Origin: Babesia bovis T2Bo
Taxonomy: Eukaryota > Apicomplexa > Aconoidasida > Piroplasmida > Babesiidae
NCBI RefSeq assembly: GCF_000165395.2
Contig: NW_026261571.1
Location: forward strand, 1,140,501 to 1,204,500
Reading direction: 5' to 3'
Length of the DNA: 64,000 nucleotides
Under the pieces are notes generated by a model. That model searched no databases and had not been told where the DNA came from. It saw only the letters and a program-made list of their open reading frames with translations. Positions 52,401 through 64,000 of the stretch are shown here, piece by piece (positions within the stretch are counted from its first letter, which is position 1; every line of letters begins with the position of its first letter). The position numbers and the translations under genes are program-made.

Positions 52401-52457
52401 ACCGCCGCCGTGCCCTCCGGAACCACCCTTAGGTGGAAAGCGACGCCCTCCACCCAT
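49434..52457 (-). CDS. ZNF598: ZNF598/Hel2-like RING E3 ubiquitin ligase
   Basis: An intronless 1,007-residue protein. After a Gly-rich start (GGGRRFPPKGGSGGHGGG), a RING domain appears at about residues 80-125: CCSICYENALICAVGTCDH, VMCFLCMMRLKNFY and ECPYCKQ. C2H2/C2HC fingers follow (VICDICQGYF; HFYCNICDSD; PCEEPDCMFVVFPDDL with LHLHYMSKH), the layout of ZNF598/Hel2. This ligase marks collided ribosomes by ubiquitinating small-subunit proteins, starting ribosome quality control. The C-terminal half is helical and ends in short motifs (NDDDFPVLG, then LDSEFPALG), similar to the repeated F-P-x-L motifs near the end of ZNF598 relatives. It converges with TAH18. Confidence 0.9.
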   Translation of the reverse strand: MGGGRRFPPKGGSGGHGGGPRNNTPTPYNATSPYTLFKDSLYDLMFDAYLQSKVSRRHGISRDQLEAIRQHPVSEHFHGYLCCSICYENALICAVGTCDHVMCFLCMMRLKNFYDDCNIFECPYCKQVSEILVICTNPFFTHACFDLRLYTQDLTPELDLSGLEKLLTILGVDTSKNRTYLSQDQINIKDLHNTFLSSSRDMIKGIRKPSDKSMQDIIQKTQQLSLEKREQRDPFHDVYNIRHPRPHFHGEMIFVPAHRMLFENFSIYMLFRAVSTALCWSSDCKATWLPPSFPKTKDAMEKAIVNLQSKQFTSFGSLNKHLKSTHGLVICDICQGYFRLKKYICEMPLYRQTDIKLHIKHGDPDSVPAVPPHMLCVACNRYQWDLTELKNHAKTDHFYCNICDSDGYTFDIYTDYAMLYDHYKTYHYPCEEPDCMFVVFPDDLQLHLHYMSKHPHRQRSSTARKPKPPPPNNEARTIDTRPSQYVCQINSTTLLWDGNIRIIKDCTVKCDESSAPPETPKLSKEFEAWLLKHPHLKDFSLTKVDNITDILDAFAGTLINLKSDIAIKEYDYDMFNVRCAIRVVSDLHRVVDILKIGKLPPRSSILEHLPADFQRQLDEYVMTLRTEYEAAIESSLSGEATAEQKPSLLNVVKKFLTPSVVFLYSIDLYEDVKLPRSFRVISEEHRVSPNGLLLFNTLGDMIECTNRIVVKQSFDWLLNALKESIARASEKKTSPASLSAMVKPKNKKKISLDVLEKGRSIAHMVDRQNQQRRQQRLLPHQERRPSAWGKVEPRLPEAEDKEPVECPTELTDGNTSLSLDNECYVMSVEDCFKQSLNSDFLTVMIKVIKSALGGNAVKYKASSTDYRLRVTTRLKLDQLVMDGPRRFTILSEFVPMQVLESLQALEPEFHRLVKESKHSDIDSLAKIWSSRCTYALRRCRVEHLEIIDYYLNAKTTAVELKNDDDFPVLGNGNAPQLHKTRRNYAQALNVRNSSKFVLLDSEFPALG

Positions 52458-52584
52458 ATGTATTAATAAAGTGTATGTTTATTATGTTATGGAACTCTAG
52501 GAAGCGGGAAGTGTTACATAGACACCACCGCACAACATGCCGTTACTAACACACTAGTGCCAATTTCAATGTAACAACAATTAA

Positions 52585-55500
52585 CTAATTAATGTTATCA
52601 AAACCAAATGCATTCCAATCTAGGAACAGACATTTAACCTAAAGCATTTTATATGTCAAAAGATATAAAACCAACCTCTCCAGGGCTTGCCTGTTGCGGA
52701 CACATAGGACATCTGAAATGTATCTTCCTACGGCTATTGGCAAAGCTGTCATTGCATATGCTGCAGATAACGTGACCGCATGGTAACATGACTGGCAAAT
52801 TGGTGGTAGATGTTTGATCTTTGGATATAGGACAAGAAAAGTAACTGTGGAAGCAAAACGCCTGTCCAAGGTCTGCTTCTATAGGCAGTTGCTTAGATGA
52901 ACGCATGAAAGATCCGAAATCACCTGTAATGCCCTCCGTTGGCTTGTTATTTCCCGATAGGTTGAGAAGACGAGGAAACAATAGATAACCAGCAGAAATA
53001 AGAACAGACAATGGGCTGAACGGTCGTTGGCAATGTAGTATTCATACTAACCTCTCATACGGTAAAAAAACCTTATGGTAACCACCAACATCTCCACACT
53101 CGTATGCAGTAGTGAAGTTTAGTCTTTTATTTGGCAATTTCGATGGTATGCTCGATGTATTTTCCGAAATACCTGGCACTGTATCTCGTGACTGAATGTT
53201 CCCCGTTTGTGTCAAAGCATTGGGATCAGACAGCAGGCGGACCACGGCTTCTGCATTTTGCAAAGAGTAACCCGGTATACCATGTACCACTAGACGGAAA
53301 ATGCTCTGCATATAATGCTTATACGAAAATATTTACTTACTCTAACGTTAATATTTGCAGGTTCCCCTGATGCAGAAAGGTTCCCAAGCTCAGAGGCAAG
53401 TAATGGTGAATTGGCATTAACAAAGCCAGAATCTGTCTCATGAGATCTCAAACGGATAAATCGGCTAACACTACGTCGCCCATGAGAAGGTGGTGTATCG
53501 CTCGACTCTGGCCTATTGGGGAATGTTATCCTGATACGTCCTCCACGTGCAGAACTTGATCGTCTATGGGCCTCCGTTCTATTTTCTGGCGACTCCGACA
53601 CAGTGTCATGAACAGCCGGTGAACCGGCGTATAATGTCAAGGAAACAGTTGGTTGAGCATCTGTATGACTTTCCGATATAGCCGATTGCGCACGCTGCCT
53701 TTCTACATATTGGCGGAGAAGTTGTCGATTATGTTGCAGCAATTGTTGACCAAAGCGGCGGTAATCAGAAAGCATCGCCATGTGCCGTATGTTCGAAGCA
53801 TTAAATTGAGTTTCATCCCGAATATCTGTCGTTGCCAGTTCAAGGGCTTCAGGAGGTGATACTTCATGAATTTCTTGAAGCGCAGCAACATTTGTTATAG
53901 GGCTACCCTCTATGATATTTAATGGTTCACATTCACAGAAAGAACTGCTGTCATCTGTTGTTGTGGATTGTGGAATAATCTGGCGACAGGCAGTTTCCGG
54001 ATCCGACGCCATAGCGTACAACGTAGCAATCTGATATGGTTGACGCGGCATTTCATTCTTGCATATTAAGGATTGTTTTATCATTCGAATATTAACTCCC
54101 CTTGATAATGCAGGCGATTCCAATCTGAAAGAAGACAGTCGCGGAAAACGCAAAACTTTCTCAGCGCCCTCTTCAATAGATTTCAACCACCTTGGTTCCA
54201 AATATCTGCGTTTGGTACTTAACATATAGTTATCGCATTTGGTGGCATTATCGTTTTCAACTACAAACGCATTTACATGAATATCAGGAGTATCCAGGAG
54301 GTTAAGCCACGGACTAACAGAACGATCCTTCTTTGTGGTGGCTTTTATTGGTGTCCTTATAGCATAATCCGATTTGTTGTAATGGTTATTTAACGCTTCG
54401 TCAGTGTCCTTGTTTACATGTCGCTTGCACGAAGCAGCCACCCGTCCTAAAGTTGACTGTTGTTGAACATTCGAATGAGCCACAGTAGCGCAATGAACCT
54501 GTGCTGTCTTCGTAGATTTCTTCACACGAAAACCACTCTCGCAAAACAGTCGAACAAATGCTTTCTCCGTATGATCTCGCAAATTCAGAAATTCAGATAC
54601 AGAAGGTATATTGTCATCGAGTAAAGCCTGAGTCATCAATTTACCAACCTCTGAACTGTGAATTTTCCACATTTTAGAGAGATCGCTGTTCCTGATTTCC
54701 ATAATACGCTGTGATGTTAATGTACAATCGCTTTTTTGTAACTCTCCATTTTGGAAAGTGTAATGATGACTCAAAAGTTGGACCTCATAAAGCTTCAATA
54801 AAACAGCGTTGAAACGCTCTGCATATAAATGAGAAAAACTACGCTCCTCATTTAGCCAATCAATGAGGGGCTGTACTTTGTTTTCACGCAATTGCTGTTT
54901 CAGCCCATGGAGCAAACGGTATGCACCAACCACAGCGTCGGATATAAGAAAACGATTCGTCGCTCCCCATCGCTCATAAGCTTCGGACTGTAGAGTTGAA
55001 AAGACGTCAAATAAACCATCGTGAAGTAAGTCAATGGAAATCAGCTTGACCATTACTTGTTCGTCGAACACTATTTGAGGTAATACATCGAGATCTTTAG
55101 GGTCAGATTTAAATAAGTCCTTGCTGAATTTTAGCAGGCTTGTTTTGAACTGTCTGTACCCTTTTAAACCAGCTCTTCGCATATCCATACACCTTATTGA
55201 TTCTGCAAGGTTGTTAAGTGGTGCCTTGAAATCTACATCGAAATGTTCAGCATCTACTGAATCTCCAGCAGGCTCCTGGCTTATATCGCCAGTGTCATCA
55301 ATACGAATGACGGGATTGTGCAAATATAGCGTAACTGAAGCATCGTCTTTAGCACATAAGGTTACATCCGAATCATTCAATGCAGTGCTTTTTGTATGCG
55401 ATGAATCGCCACCTTTGCCACGATTTCCTACGTTAGCAGCAGTTTCCTGTTTAAATAATGTAAAAATAAAGAAACTACTAATACCTCAATAAGCGTCCTA

Positions 55501-55673
55501 AGAGATTCTATTTGCGAATAAAGTTTCGTAAATAGTACCTTCTGGCGCTTCCTTAGGGTAATTGCATCTTGGATTAAAAAACCCATTGCATCTTCATAAG
55601 GTCTTTTTATTGGTTGTTGAACAATCGACGCTATGTATAATTGTGATGTGTAACAATAGAATGACCTACGCAT
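52585..55673 (-). CDS. RMND5: RMND5/GID2-like subunit of the GID/CTLH ubiquitin ligase, enlarged
   Basis: Five exons (55485-55673, 53341-55446, 53052-53305, 52676-53015, 52585-52638) give about 980 residues. N-terminal third: a helical region resembling the LisH-CTLH part (LISIDLLHDGLFDVFSTLQ, then ENKVQPLIDWLNEERSF and YEVQLLSHHY). C-terminus: SPLSVLISAGYLLFPRLLNL and the degenerate RMND5 RING (YFSCPISKDQTS, VMLPCGHVICSICNDSF, HFRCPMCPQ), with serine where a zinc cysteine is usual in RINGs, as is normal for this family. Between them lies an insert of some 500 residues, Ser/Arg/Gln-rich, making the protein more than twice the usual ~390 residues. Confidence 0.82.
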
Positions 55674-56547
55674 ATTAAATCTTCGAAATTTTTATGGAAG
55701 ATAGACAGATAGGCAGTTACCTACGACAGACATTGTAACATTCGAAACTAATGTTACAATGACAAACAATGGTTTAATAAGAGTTAAATATTCATTTTCC
55801 GGTAATTGTGGTTGCTTTTTGTATTATAACCCGCTATGTGTGGTATTTAATGATTGCCGTGTTTACCTGTACTGTATAACGTATAAACTCGTATTTGTTA
55901 TGCTATTGCAAATCAATGGTATTAATTTGATTCATTTAATTAGAAATTTGTATAATAGATTAAAGTGAAACGTGGTATAAGATGTAAACGGTGCAATAAA
56001 AATCTCTCTTGTCTAGTGTCGCGATAATTCGATAGCCAACTGTGCCATTCCTAGATGCATTTTATTGATGGCAATTTGATGATTTGAATAGATACAGTCA
56101 ATTTGAATTTTGTAGAATTTGTAACTGATATAGTATTTTTCTGGTTCGACATTGTTCTATGTGTAATCAATAGATCAAAAAGTATTTTACATATAAACTA
56201 TATGTATACATTCATACACAAGGTGACTTGTGAAGCACATGTTCTATTAAATTTTGATATGAATCACCGTAAAAGTGACAAATGTGCAAATGAGGACCGT
56301 TGTTCCCCGTGGCACTAAGACTTAACTTTCTAACATAGATGAGAATGTCATCATTGAACATTGGATCTCCATTGCGTTTGAAATATTTTTACAATGAACT
56401 GTTTTAGCAGTTCAATTGCGTTTTTATATAGTTCTACCACACTCTTTTCAATGTATAGTAACAATCTCATTAAGTTTGATACATGGCAATAAATGTTAGG
56501 GTAAACTATGCTTGAATGTTTACCGAACCTGCTAACGTTATCTCATT
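55674..56547. other. Divergent intergenic gap
   Basis: About 870 bp, AT-rich, between the RMND5 and dynein starts. Small plus-strand frames (55759-55968, 56103-56318) lack homology, good start context or plausible splice partners. It likely contains both promoters. Confidence 0.5.
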
Positions 56548-59500
56548 ATGAATTACAAACAAGAGGATAATGCCATTATCAATGACACAATAGTAGGGCA
56601 CGTAAAATATACAGATTATGTAAAATTCATTTCTCAAGTTGCTTCATTATACCTTGGTGTGAGCCAGCATTCTGTATGTGAGAGTTTGCTTAATAATCAA
56701 ACGTTCGTTAAAAATGCACTGTTAGATAGCAAAGGGGGTAAACCTTTATTGGTTTCGGCGGACGCTCTCAGCACTGAAAATGAAAAATGGGATATTCGAA
56801 CTCACAGAGGATGGGACGACCTGTTTGGCACAGATAGAAAAGCTGTGGCATTTATAGGCTTAACATGTTACGGTGAAAAGGTAATCCAAGAAGACGATGG
56901 ATTGAGTAAGACTATGTTACCTCTGTTTTGGAATTGTAATCTTTCCCCATGCAAATTATCGTTGCAATTGTTGGAAGACATCATTAATCCAATACTAATG
57001 AATGAAAAGTATAAATATTGTGGTGACAATAAAAGGCACGATTTGGTTAACGATGCATTAAATTCGATAATGCGCACAATAAATATATTTCGACAGATTG
57101 ATTCGAAGTCATCGATCGAACCTCCGTATTTTGTTATAGGGGAATCTCTAAGTAGGGTAGTCACATATGGCGGCCCCAATGCTAAAAGGTGGGATATTCA
57201 AATTCCAAGTGAAGCTATGTTGGAAGACATCAAACAAAATGTTGTGCAATGGTCTGTTGAAGTCGCACGTATACTCGGATTATACCATAAAATGTTAAAT
57301 AATGAGTTGTCATCTGCAACGTCAAGTGTCAATGACGTAGTAGATGGAGACATAATATCCTCAGAGACAATAACTAGCGATAGTTCTTCTGACACGTATT
57401 CTTCTTTTAGCGACTCAGATCAATTTGAAAACTCACAAAGGATAGATATGTTCGATGGGGATGCCAATGTAGAAGATAGTTCAACAAAACTTTCCATGGG
57501 ATTCCACATCGAAAAGCCCATAAACGTCGAGGAAGAAACTACATTCTGGCTGCACTATGAAATGGCTTTGATGGATCTCCACGAGCAATTGTGTTCTCCA
57601 CTGGTAGAAAATACAATTAGTCTATTGGAATACAACAACGTAGATGTAAAATCTATATACTCTTTTGATGACGCCATGGAAACAACCTCACGTATGCTTG
57701 ATTGGGTTGAAAATATCAATATTATTATGAGAAGCTTTCCTGTGGGTTATTTAAAAGGAGTGGGAGACGTTGGTGTTTTAAAGGACGGAATATACATTGT
57801 TTTAAAGCACTTGTCAAAGGCAAGGTTTTTAAAGCATTACAGTTCTAACAAATTGTCTGACATAATATTAGGGCTCACTGTGGAAATGCTAGCATCGTGC
57901 GCAGCCATTATAGGCGATGGTATCAATAAAGCAATCGATGTGGAATTAAGTAGAGATTTATTCAAGTCTATTGAAGAAATAATGACCATCTGGAACCATG
58001 GGGTAGAGGCCTTGAAAGCTGATCTAGACATAGATGGCAATTCAACTGTTACATTCTTCACTGGGGAATGTAACAATCGCATCAGTGAAGCACGGGATGT
58101 TTTGCAAGCGATCGAGCAATCCATTCACAGATATTTGTCCATATATGCAGATGCGGCAATTATTGTGGAAATGAAAATAGTTTTCAATGGGAATCTTCAA
58201 CATGAAAATATAAAATATTGTGAAAAGATCGTTGATGTTATAAATCAATCCAATTCACTTTGTAAAAGCATGTTGGATTCATATTCTTTAAATATAAAAA
58301 ATAAAATCCAAGTGAATGAATCATTCGATTTTAACGACATCCTACCATGTGTTCATACGTTCAACTTTGCTTTGACACAAATCGAAAATACTATTATGAC
58401 AACGTTTAGATCATGTATATCTGATATTAGCAACTTGGATAGTATACCTCAAGTGTTGTATTACGTTACACAGTTCTCCTCTTGTGAAGGGGGGTATTTG
58501 ACCGACGTTTTTGAGAATGTGGTCAATATTATTGCCGACGAAGTTGAAGCACTAGAAACTATCACAACGATGCCCAACGTCAATAACGTAAACCCTGTGT
58601 ATTACATCACGATAAGTGATTCAGGGGCAGAGGCGCATAACATTGCAAGGATAAAAGGGAAACTAATGGTAAGAAATATAAGATATCTATATATATTGCA
58701 GGTTCTAGAAAAGATAGTGAAAAGATTAGGTCTTGTTGTGGGTTCAGAAACCATAAAGAATTTAATTAACAAGATGGGGAAGCTTCATGAGAATGTTAAC
58801 ACCTTGATATTACAGTGCTCCACGGAATGCGGCCTTCAAATGTGCCGAAAGATGATTGACATCACTAAAGGTGATGTAGAAGAAATGCAATGTGTTATCT
58901 TATATCCATTTGACAATTCTTTAGACAACTTAGGAAAATGGATGTATATGGCTTATTTCGGTATGTCGGTTGACTATGAATCTACAGCAGAAATGCACAC
59001 TATTCTATCTATAGTTCTGATTGTGAGACATATATTTAGATCATTTAATGAAATAGGGGAGTTGAAAGCAATATATGATAAACAGAACAGTACTAATGCG
59101 TTGTACCTTCCCGAGCCCTTCTCATTGGCCATACAAAACATGACATGGGAAAACCTCATGATTCCTGACACACTTGAAACTGTCTACAATATCGTGCACT
59201 CTGAATTCCTAGACACTTCTCGGTCTGTGGCTCTGATAGGGTTTCTGGAGGATATTAAACCAATCATATCAACTCTTACAGCTACACAACTCTTATTAAC
59301 CATTCTTTCCTATGTAAAATCAATTAAATCGTCCGAAGAAACGCATGTAGACTATGAAGAATCTTGTGATACGAAATACATTATAGATATGGTACTTTTA
59401 AGCATCAAAACATGGTAGGTAAAATCCTCTTATTTCATATTAAGTTTAAGGAACGAAACGAAGGCAAACAACATAACTATGCAATTAGAACACGAATTGT

Positions 59501-62500
59501 ATAATAATTCCCGTATTACTGTGACATTCAAAGAGGAAGACAGTTTGTTGCATATGGACCCTACAATTGAAACGTTGAAGGGTGATTTATATAATGATAT
59601 AGCGCCAAAAATTAACGCCCCGATGTATTTACTTAATGAATTGTCCGCACTTTGTAATGTTGTGGACAGAGAATTGGAAAATCTATTCGACTGTCTCATT
59701 GACACCATTAAAAGAAAAATAGATTCAATATTGACAAACTTAGACAATGATTTTCAACGCCACAAAAATTTCATAAACCATTGGGAAACACATTTTATAA
59801 TGTTATCGAACGAGAATGCAACAACTAGAAGATTGGTCGAAGAATTAGACAAATTAGAACAGGGGCTGTTAACAAATGACAACCCGGTCGGACCTGCCAA
59901 CATGCTGATACCCGAAAGAATAAAATACCAACAAGTAAAAAGGTTGGAAATGAATTTATTTCAAATTGTATGCAATCATGCATTGAAGGAAAGCCGAAAT
60001 ATTTTACAACAATTATCTGACATTGGAATGCAAAGAGATATTTCACCATCGAATAAAACGGAAACAAATTTGGACAAATGGCAGTTTGAGGTTAGCATCC
60101 AGTTACCAATGAAACATACCAGTAGTCATTGGCAAATAGAAGATCTCATTAAATCAGATGAATTTAAAAAATTGCTGGCATGTATGACTGAACAACCATT
60201 TGAGCCGACTGATGCAAAATCAATTCTCAACACATACGTTGATTATTGCATACGTTTAGATCCATTTCTCATCTCACTGTATAATGCGTTTGCCAAAAAC
60301 GACAAATTGACATCACAACAAGCCGCATGGACATCCCATGCTGATGCAATTTCTACGTTAGAAAATATATGTAAAGAGAAGTCATTAGATCCACCGAATG
60401 GTTGGATATATTCAGCAACAATAAAAGAAAACGTTGAATTATTATTCGATAATGCCGATCAGCATCTGGATGAAGTGATGTTAGAAGATTTAAAGCCTAT
60501 ATCGCAACTTCCCGTTGTTTATGAAAAGCTTGAACATCTTCTTGATTTGACATGGCAGAAAACCAAAGACAAAATTGACCAAGGATATATTGACCACAAT
60601 GACATTTTATGTACAATTGAGCATATTGCAGAAACGGAAAACCTGTTGGGACGGCAAGATTTGGCTGTCAGAGAACTCCTAGTCCAATTTTCTTTTGAAT
60701 TGCACCTAACTACTAATACGGAGCGTTTCATTCAGCTTAGTGATTACAAAACACAATGGGGGAATGCAAAAGTGTTCTTAAACGAATATGATAAGATATT
60801 AGAACAAGACACAAAAACAACCACAAAACAAAACATCGTGGATAGATTAACCTATGTTGATGAAGGTTTAAATAAATTAAACTCAGTATGCAAAGTCATG
60901 AAAAATAAAGTAAACAAAATATACTCATTGTTGAATGGTACAATAGGAACCTATTTAAACAATGATGATTTCATATTACGTCTCAAAGATTATTTGAGCA
61001 ATTTCAAATCACCAGATATAAAACTCGAGGAGAGTATCACAATCAACCAATGGTTGCTTATACATGATACATGTTCAGAAGCTGTTAACTTTGTATTAAA
61101 ATCATACGAATTTAATAAAATGGTTAGAGATTGGATTGAAACGCTAAGTGAAAAATATGATACGATGGAATTACCTTGCATTGAAAACACTATTCCTTTA
61201 TGGGATGTACCACATGATGGGAGCATCGAAATACCTCATTGGAAGAATATAAATAGCACTTCAATAATGTACGCCATAGACGATTCTTTAGCAATTCTAA
61301 ATACATACATCAGTTCAATATATGCGGAAGAATTAAAAGGTGACATAAACGAATGGATAACCACTTTGTCGGGTGCTAAAATAGAGATAGAAAGATGGAA
61401 GAATACTGAAACACAATTACAATATTTGTACAATTTGTTTAGGTCTTCAACCGTACGAAAGAAATTGGCTAATGAAGCACAATTACTTAACTGTATTTTA
61501 AAAGAATACAATATGATAACCGTTAGTCTAACATATGTAAATGACTTGTCTCGCTGTGAAGAAAAACTCTCAGAAATTGCAAATTCTATAAAAGACCTAG
61601 AAGATCGACTGGGGATTTATTTAGATGAGCAACGCTTTATTTGCCCTAGGTACTTTTTCCTAAGGGATGATGAATTGTTTCACATTATCGGAATGGTTAA
61701 CATCGATGAGATGAAGTCGAACATATCAAAGATGTTTCCTGGCATATTTGCATTGGAATGCAATGATGGATCTATAACTGGTATTAAATCGAAGGATGGC
61801 GACAGTCTACCTTTGGACGAAAATATTATCTACGAAACCGTCGAGCCTTACAAAGTTCTGATGGACATGCATACTTCTATTAAAAATAGCATACGCTCAC
61901 AAATTTTGAGATGCCACGAAGAATTTACTCCTATATATTGTAACGAAAAAATGAATCCAGATGCATTTTGGGGATGCTTTAGTCGTTACGTTTCACAAGC
62001 ATTGGTGGTATCTTTATCCGTCAGTTGGACACGATGTATGGAATCAACAAAAAGCTCCAACGAGGCAACAAATCTGCATATTCTGTTAAATAAGATGATA
62101 GATATCTTATCAAAACCTCCCCAAACCTATATTTCGCAACGTAAAAAAATGGAAAAGATATCTATAGTGCTTATATATCAATTGCAAAAATCTAAACTTC
62201 TTCCATTGCAAAATTTAGAGAGCTGGGATTGGCAACGTTGCATACGGTATTACATCAACAGGAAAAACGATGTAGAGCTTCATATTGGTCACAAAGTACA
62301 CATTTATGGATATGAGTTCATGGGAGTAGGCCCTCCTATGATAATCACTCCATTAACAGAAACTTGCTTAATTTCCATATCGGAGGCCATGGATAACTGT
62401 TTGATTCCAAACCCTCAAGGCCCTGCAGGAACAGGAAAAACAGAAAGTATTAAGGTTTTGGCTGAATTGTGCGGACATCCATTTTGGATTTTCAATTGCA

Positions 62501-64000
62501 GCGAAGGTTTCGATTCTATTTCTATGGAAAGAATATTCGCTGGATTATGTCAGATGGGAGCATGGGGCATATTTGATGAGTTCAATAGGCTGATCGATGG
62601 AGTTTTGTCTTCTATTGCTGAGAAAATACAGCAGATGATCAAGTGCAAAAAAGGGAATATAGGCGATATAACATTGGTAAATCGAAAAATCTTGTTAGAT
62701 AAAAATGTTGGAATATTCATTACTATAAATCCTGGATATATCAGCCGTAGACAGTTTCCATTGAACTTGAGAAAGTTATGTAGACCCATCATTATGGAAA
62801 ATGTCGATCTTAAACAAATAATTCATGCAATGTTAATGTTGAACGGTATATCGGACTCATCACTTGTTTCCAAAACACTTTGGGATATCCTCCATTGCTG
62901 TAGAATATGTTTTGGTGAACTTATATATGATTTCGGCTTAAGATGTTCCAAAAGCATCCTACTACATATCAGTATGAATCTGCACCGGGATAATAACAAG
63001 AATCCATATAGCGTATATTCTATTATTGACTACTTAAAGACTGCATTGTCAACAGTAATTTTACCGCGTTTGCTCTCAAACGAAAAATGCGTCCTAAACA
63101 CCGTAGTTGTGGGTTGCTTACCCAAACATATTGCGCAACCTGATCTGATCCATCAAACATCTGATGATCAACATGATGCGTTCGTAAAATTATTCGACTC
63201 ACAATATGAGACTCTTTCTGAGGTGCCCAATTTAAAAGAAAAGTGTAGCACGTTGTTTAGCCTTATGAAACTTACGAAAGGCATCATTTTGTATGGTCCA
63301 TCAGGATCAGGCAAAACATTATGTTTGAGTGCTACAGTGAATATAATGAGACAAATAAATGGTGGCAATTATGATGTAATTAGGTTTGATCCCAATGCAA
63401 TAGATCCCAATGAATTGTATGGGAACGATAATAATGGATCGTGGCAAGAAGGACTGTTTTCCTACACATTACGGCAGTACAGCTGCTCACCAAGAAATTT
63501 AATAATTATATTTGATGGAGATATATATTCATCATGGGTGGAAAATATGAATTCACTACTTGACGACAACCTGGTATTAACATTAACCAATGGCCATCGT
63601 ATTCCTTTGACTCCAAATGTAACAATTCTTTTTGAAACACACAGTTTACAACACGTAACGCTAGCTACAACGTCACGATGCTCTCTTATAAGATTTGAAA
63701 TTAAGGAATCCTACTTGTGTATACCAGAATACAAATCTTATTTTGATTTTCTTGATACAGACATTCGATTACATAGGTACCACTTATTTAAGGCTCTATA
63801 CCTAAGCTCTCATGATTATGTAAATTTCATATTCTCTTTTGCTTTGTCATATGGATCATATATGGGAAAATTAGAATGGCAAAGCTTTCTAGATAAAATT
63901 GATGATATAAGCAAACCAAACGAACAGCGAATAGTATACACGGCAGCAGCGGGACAAATAGTAGGCGAAAGTAACAATAGTGAGTTGCATATCATTGTCA
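56548..64000 (+). CDS. Cytoplasmic dynein heavy chain, 5' part (runs off the window)
   Basis: Starts at ATG 56548. Introns at 58669-58701 (33 nt, in frame) and 59415-59450 (36 nt; an alternative acceptor 6 nt earlier also keeps frame); after that it is open to the right edge, about 2,450 residues. The first ~1,900 residues are the helical tail and linker. AAA1 begins near residue 1,935 with Walker A GPAGTGKTESIK, Walker B WGIFDEFNRL and the arginine-finger region MERIFAGLCQMGAWG. AAA2 follows with ILYGPSGSGKTLCL and LIIIFDGDIYSSWVENMNSL. The AAA1 position fits cytoplasmic dynein 1 rather than the shorter-tailed ciliary dynein 2. Expected role: minus-end transport and spindle or nuclear positioning. 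It is truncated only by the window edge; AAA3-6 and the microtubule-binding stalk are not seen. Confidence 0.93.
58669..58701 (+). other. Probable in-frame, stop-free 33-nt intron in dynein
   Basis: It begins GTAAGA, ends ATTGCAG and is exactly 11 codons with no stop, so it is invisible to ORF finding. Removing it joins KGKLM directly to VLEKIVKRLG. Its length and splice signals equal those of neighbouring introns. Confidence 0.65.

Noticed and set aside
1..64000. tRNA, rRNA, snRNA, telomere repeats, transposons, CRISPR
   Set aside because: Looked for B-box-like GGTTCGA contexts, U6/U1-like conserved stretches, tandem arrays and terminal repeats by eye; none was convincing.

Overview
The window looks like a chromosome segment from a piroplasmid apicomplexan, most likely Babesia or a close relative. 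The evidence is a mostly single-copy eukaryotic gene set packed with 60-500 bp spacing on both strands, very short GT-AG introns (nearly all 26-42 nt, clustering at 33-37), and several proteins with N-terminal ER signal or mitochondrial leaders typical of an alveolate with an apicoplast and a mitochondrion. The species cannot be fixed from the sequence alone. No bacterial operons, rRNA, recognisable tRNA, CRISPR, transposon or virus is seen.

Left third (1-25 kb): an unrecognised 8-exon gene; a PDI-like ER protein; GMP synthetase whose amidotransferase domain has lost its catalytic cysteine; cytochrome bc1 subunit 7; a membrane-anchored peptidyl-tRNA hydrolase 2; a TFIIS-type zinc-ribbon protein; a small basic mitochondrial-type protein; the H/ACA RNP assembly factor NAF1; the splicing factor SPF45; a secreted lectin-like cysteine-rich protein; a mitochondrial TPR protein; eIF2-alpha; a 1,821-residue Mon2-like ARM-repeat protein; SRP54; and a KH RNA-binding protein. 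Most serve RNA maturation, translation and secretion.

Middle (25-47 kb): after a 1.36-kb gene-free gap come a FEN1/XPG-family protein with a partly decayed active site; an IF-3 translation factor overlapping the end of an mTERF gene with a signal peptide; two long helical proteins of unknown function; a zinc-knuckle protein; a Qc-SNARE (syntaxin-6-like); proteasome ATPase Rpt2; a UBC12-like E2 overlapping a coiled-coil gene; and an XRN-type 5'-3' exoribonuclease carrying an apicoplast-style leader. Three genes here (IF-3, mTERF, leadered XRN) may belong to organellar gene expression.

Right part (47-64 kb): a small protein with exactly two CX3C motifs, the diflavin reductase TAH18/NDOR1, the ribosome-quality-control ligase ZNF598/Hel2, a greatly enlarged RMND5/GID2 ubiquitin-ligase subunit, and the first ~2,450 residues of a cytoplasmic dynein heavy chain that runs off the right edge.

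The items most worth following up are the GMP synthetase with an apparently dead glutaminase site, the leadered XRN exonuclease, two strong intergenic inverted repeats that may be structured RNAs or termination signals, two 8-11 bp same-strand gene overlaps, the twin-CX3C protein, and a switch in third-codon-base bias across the 25-26 kb gap. All exon joins were made by eye from splice signals and reading-frame continuity.
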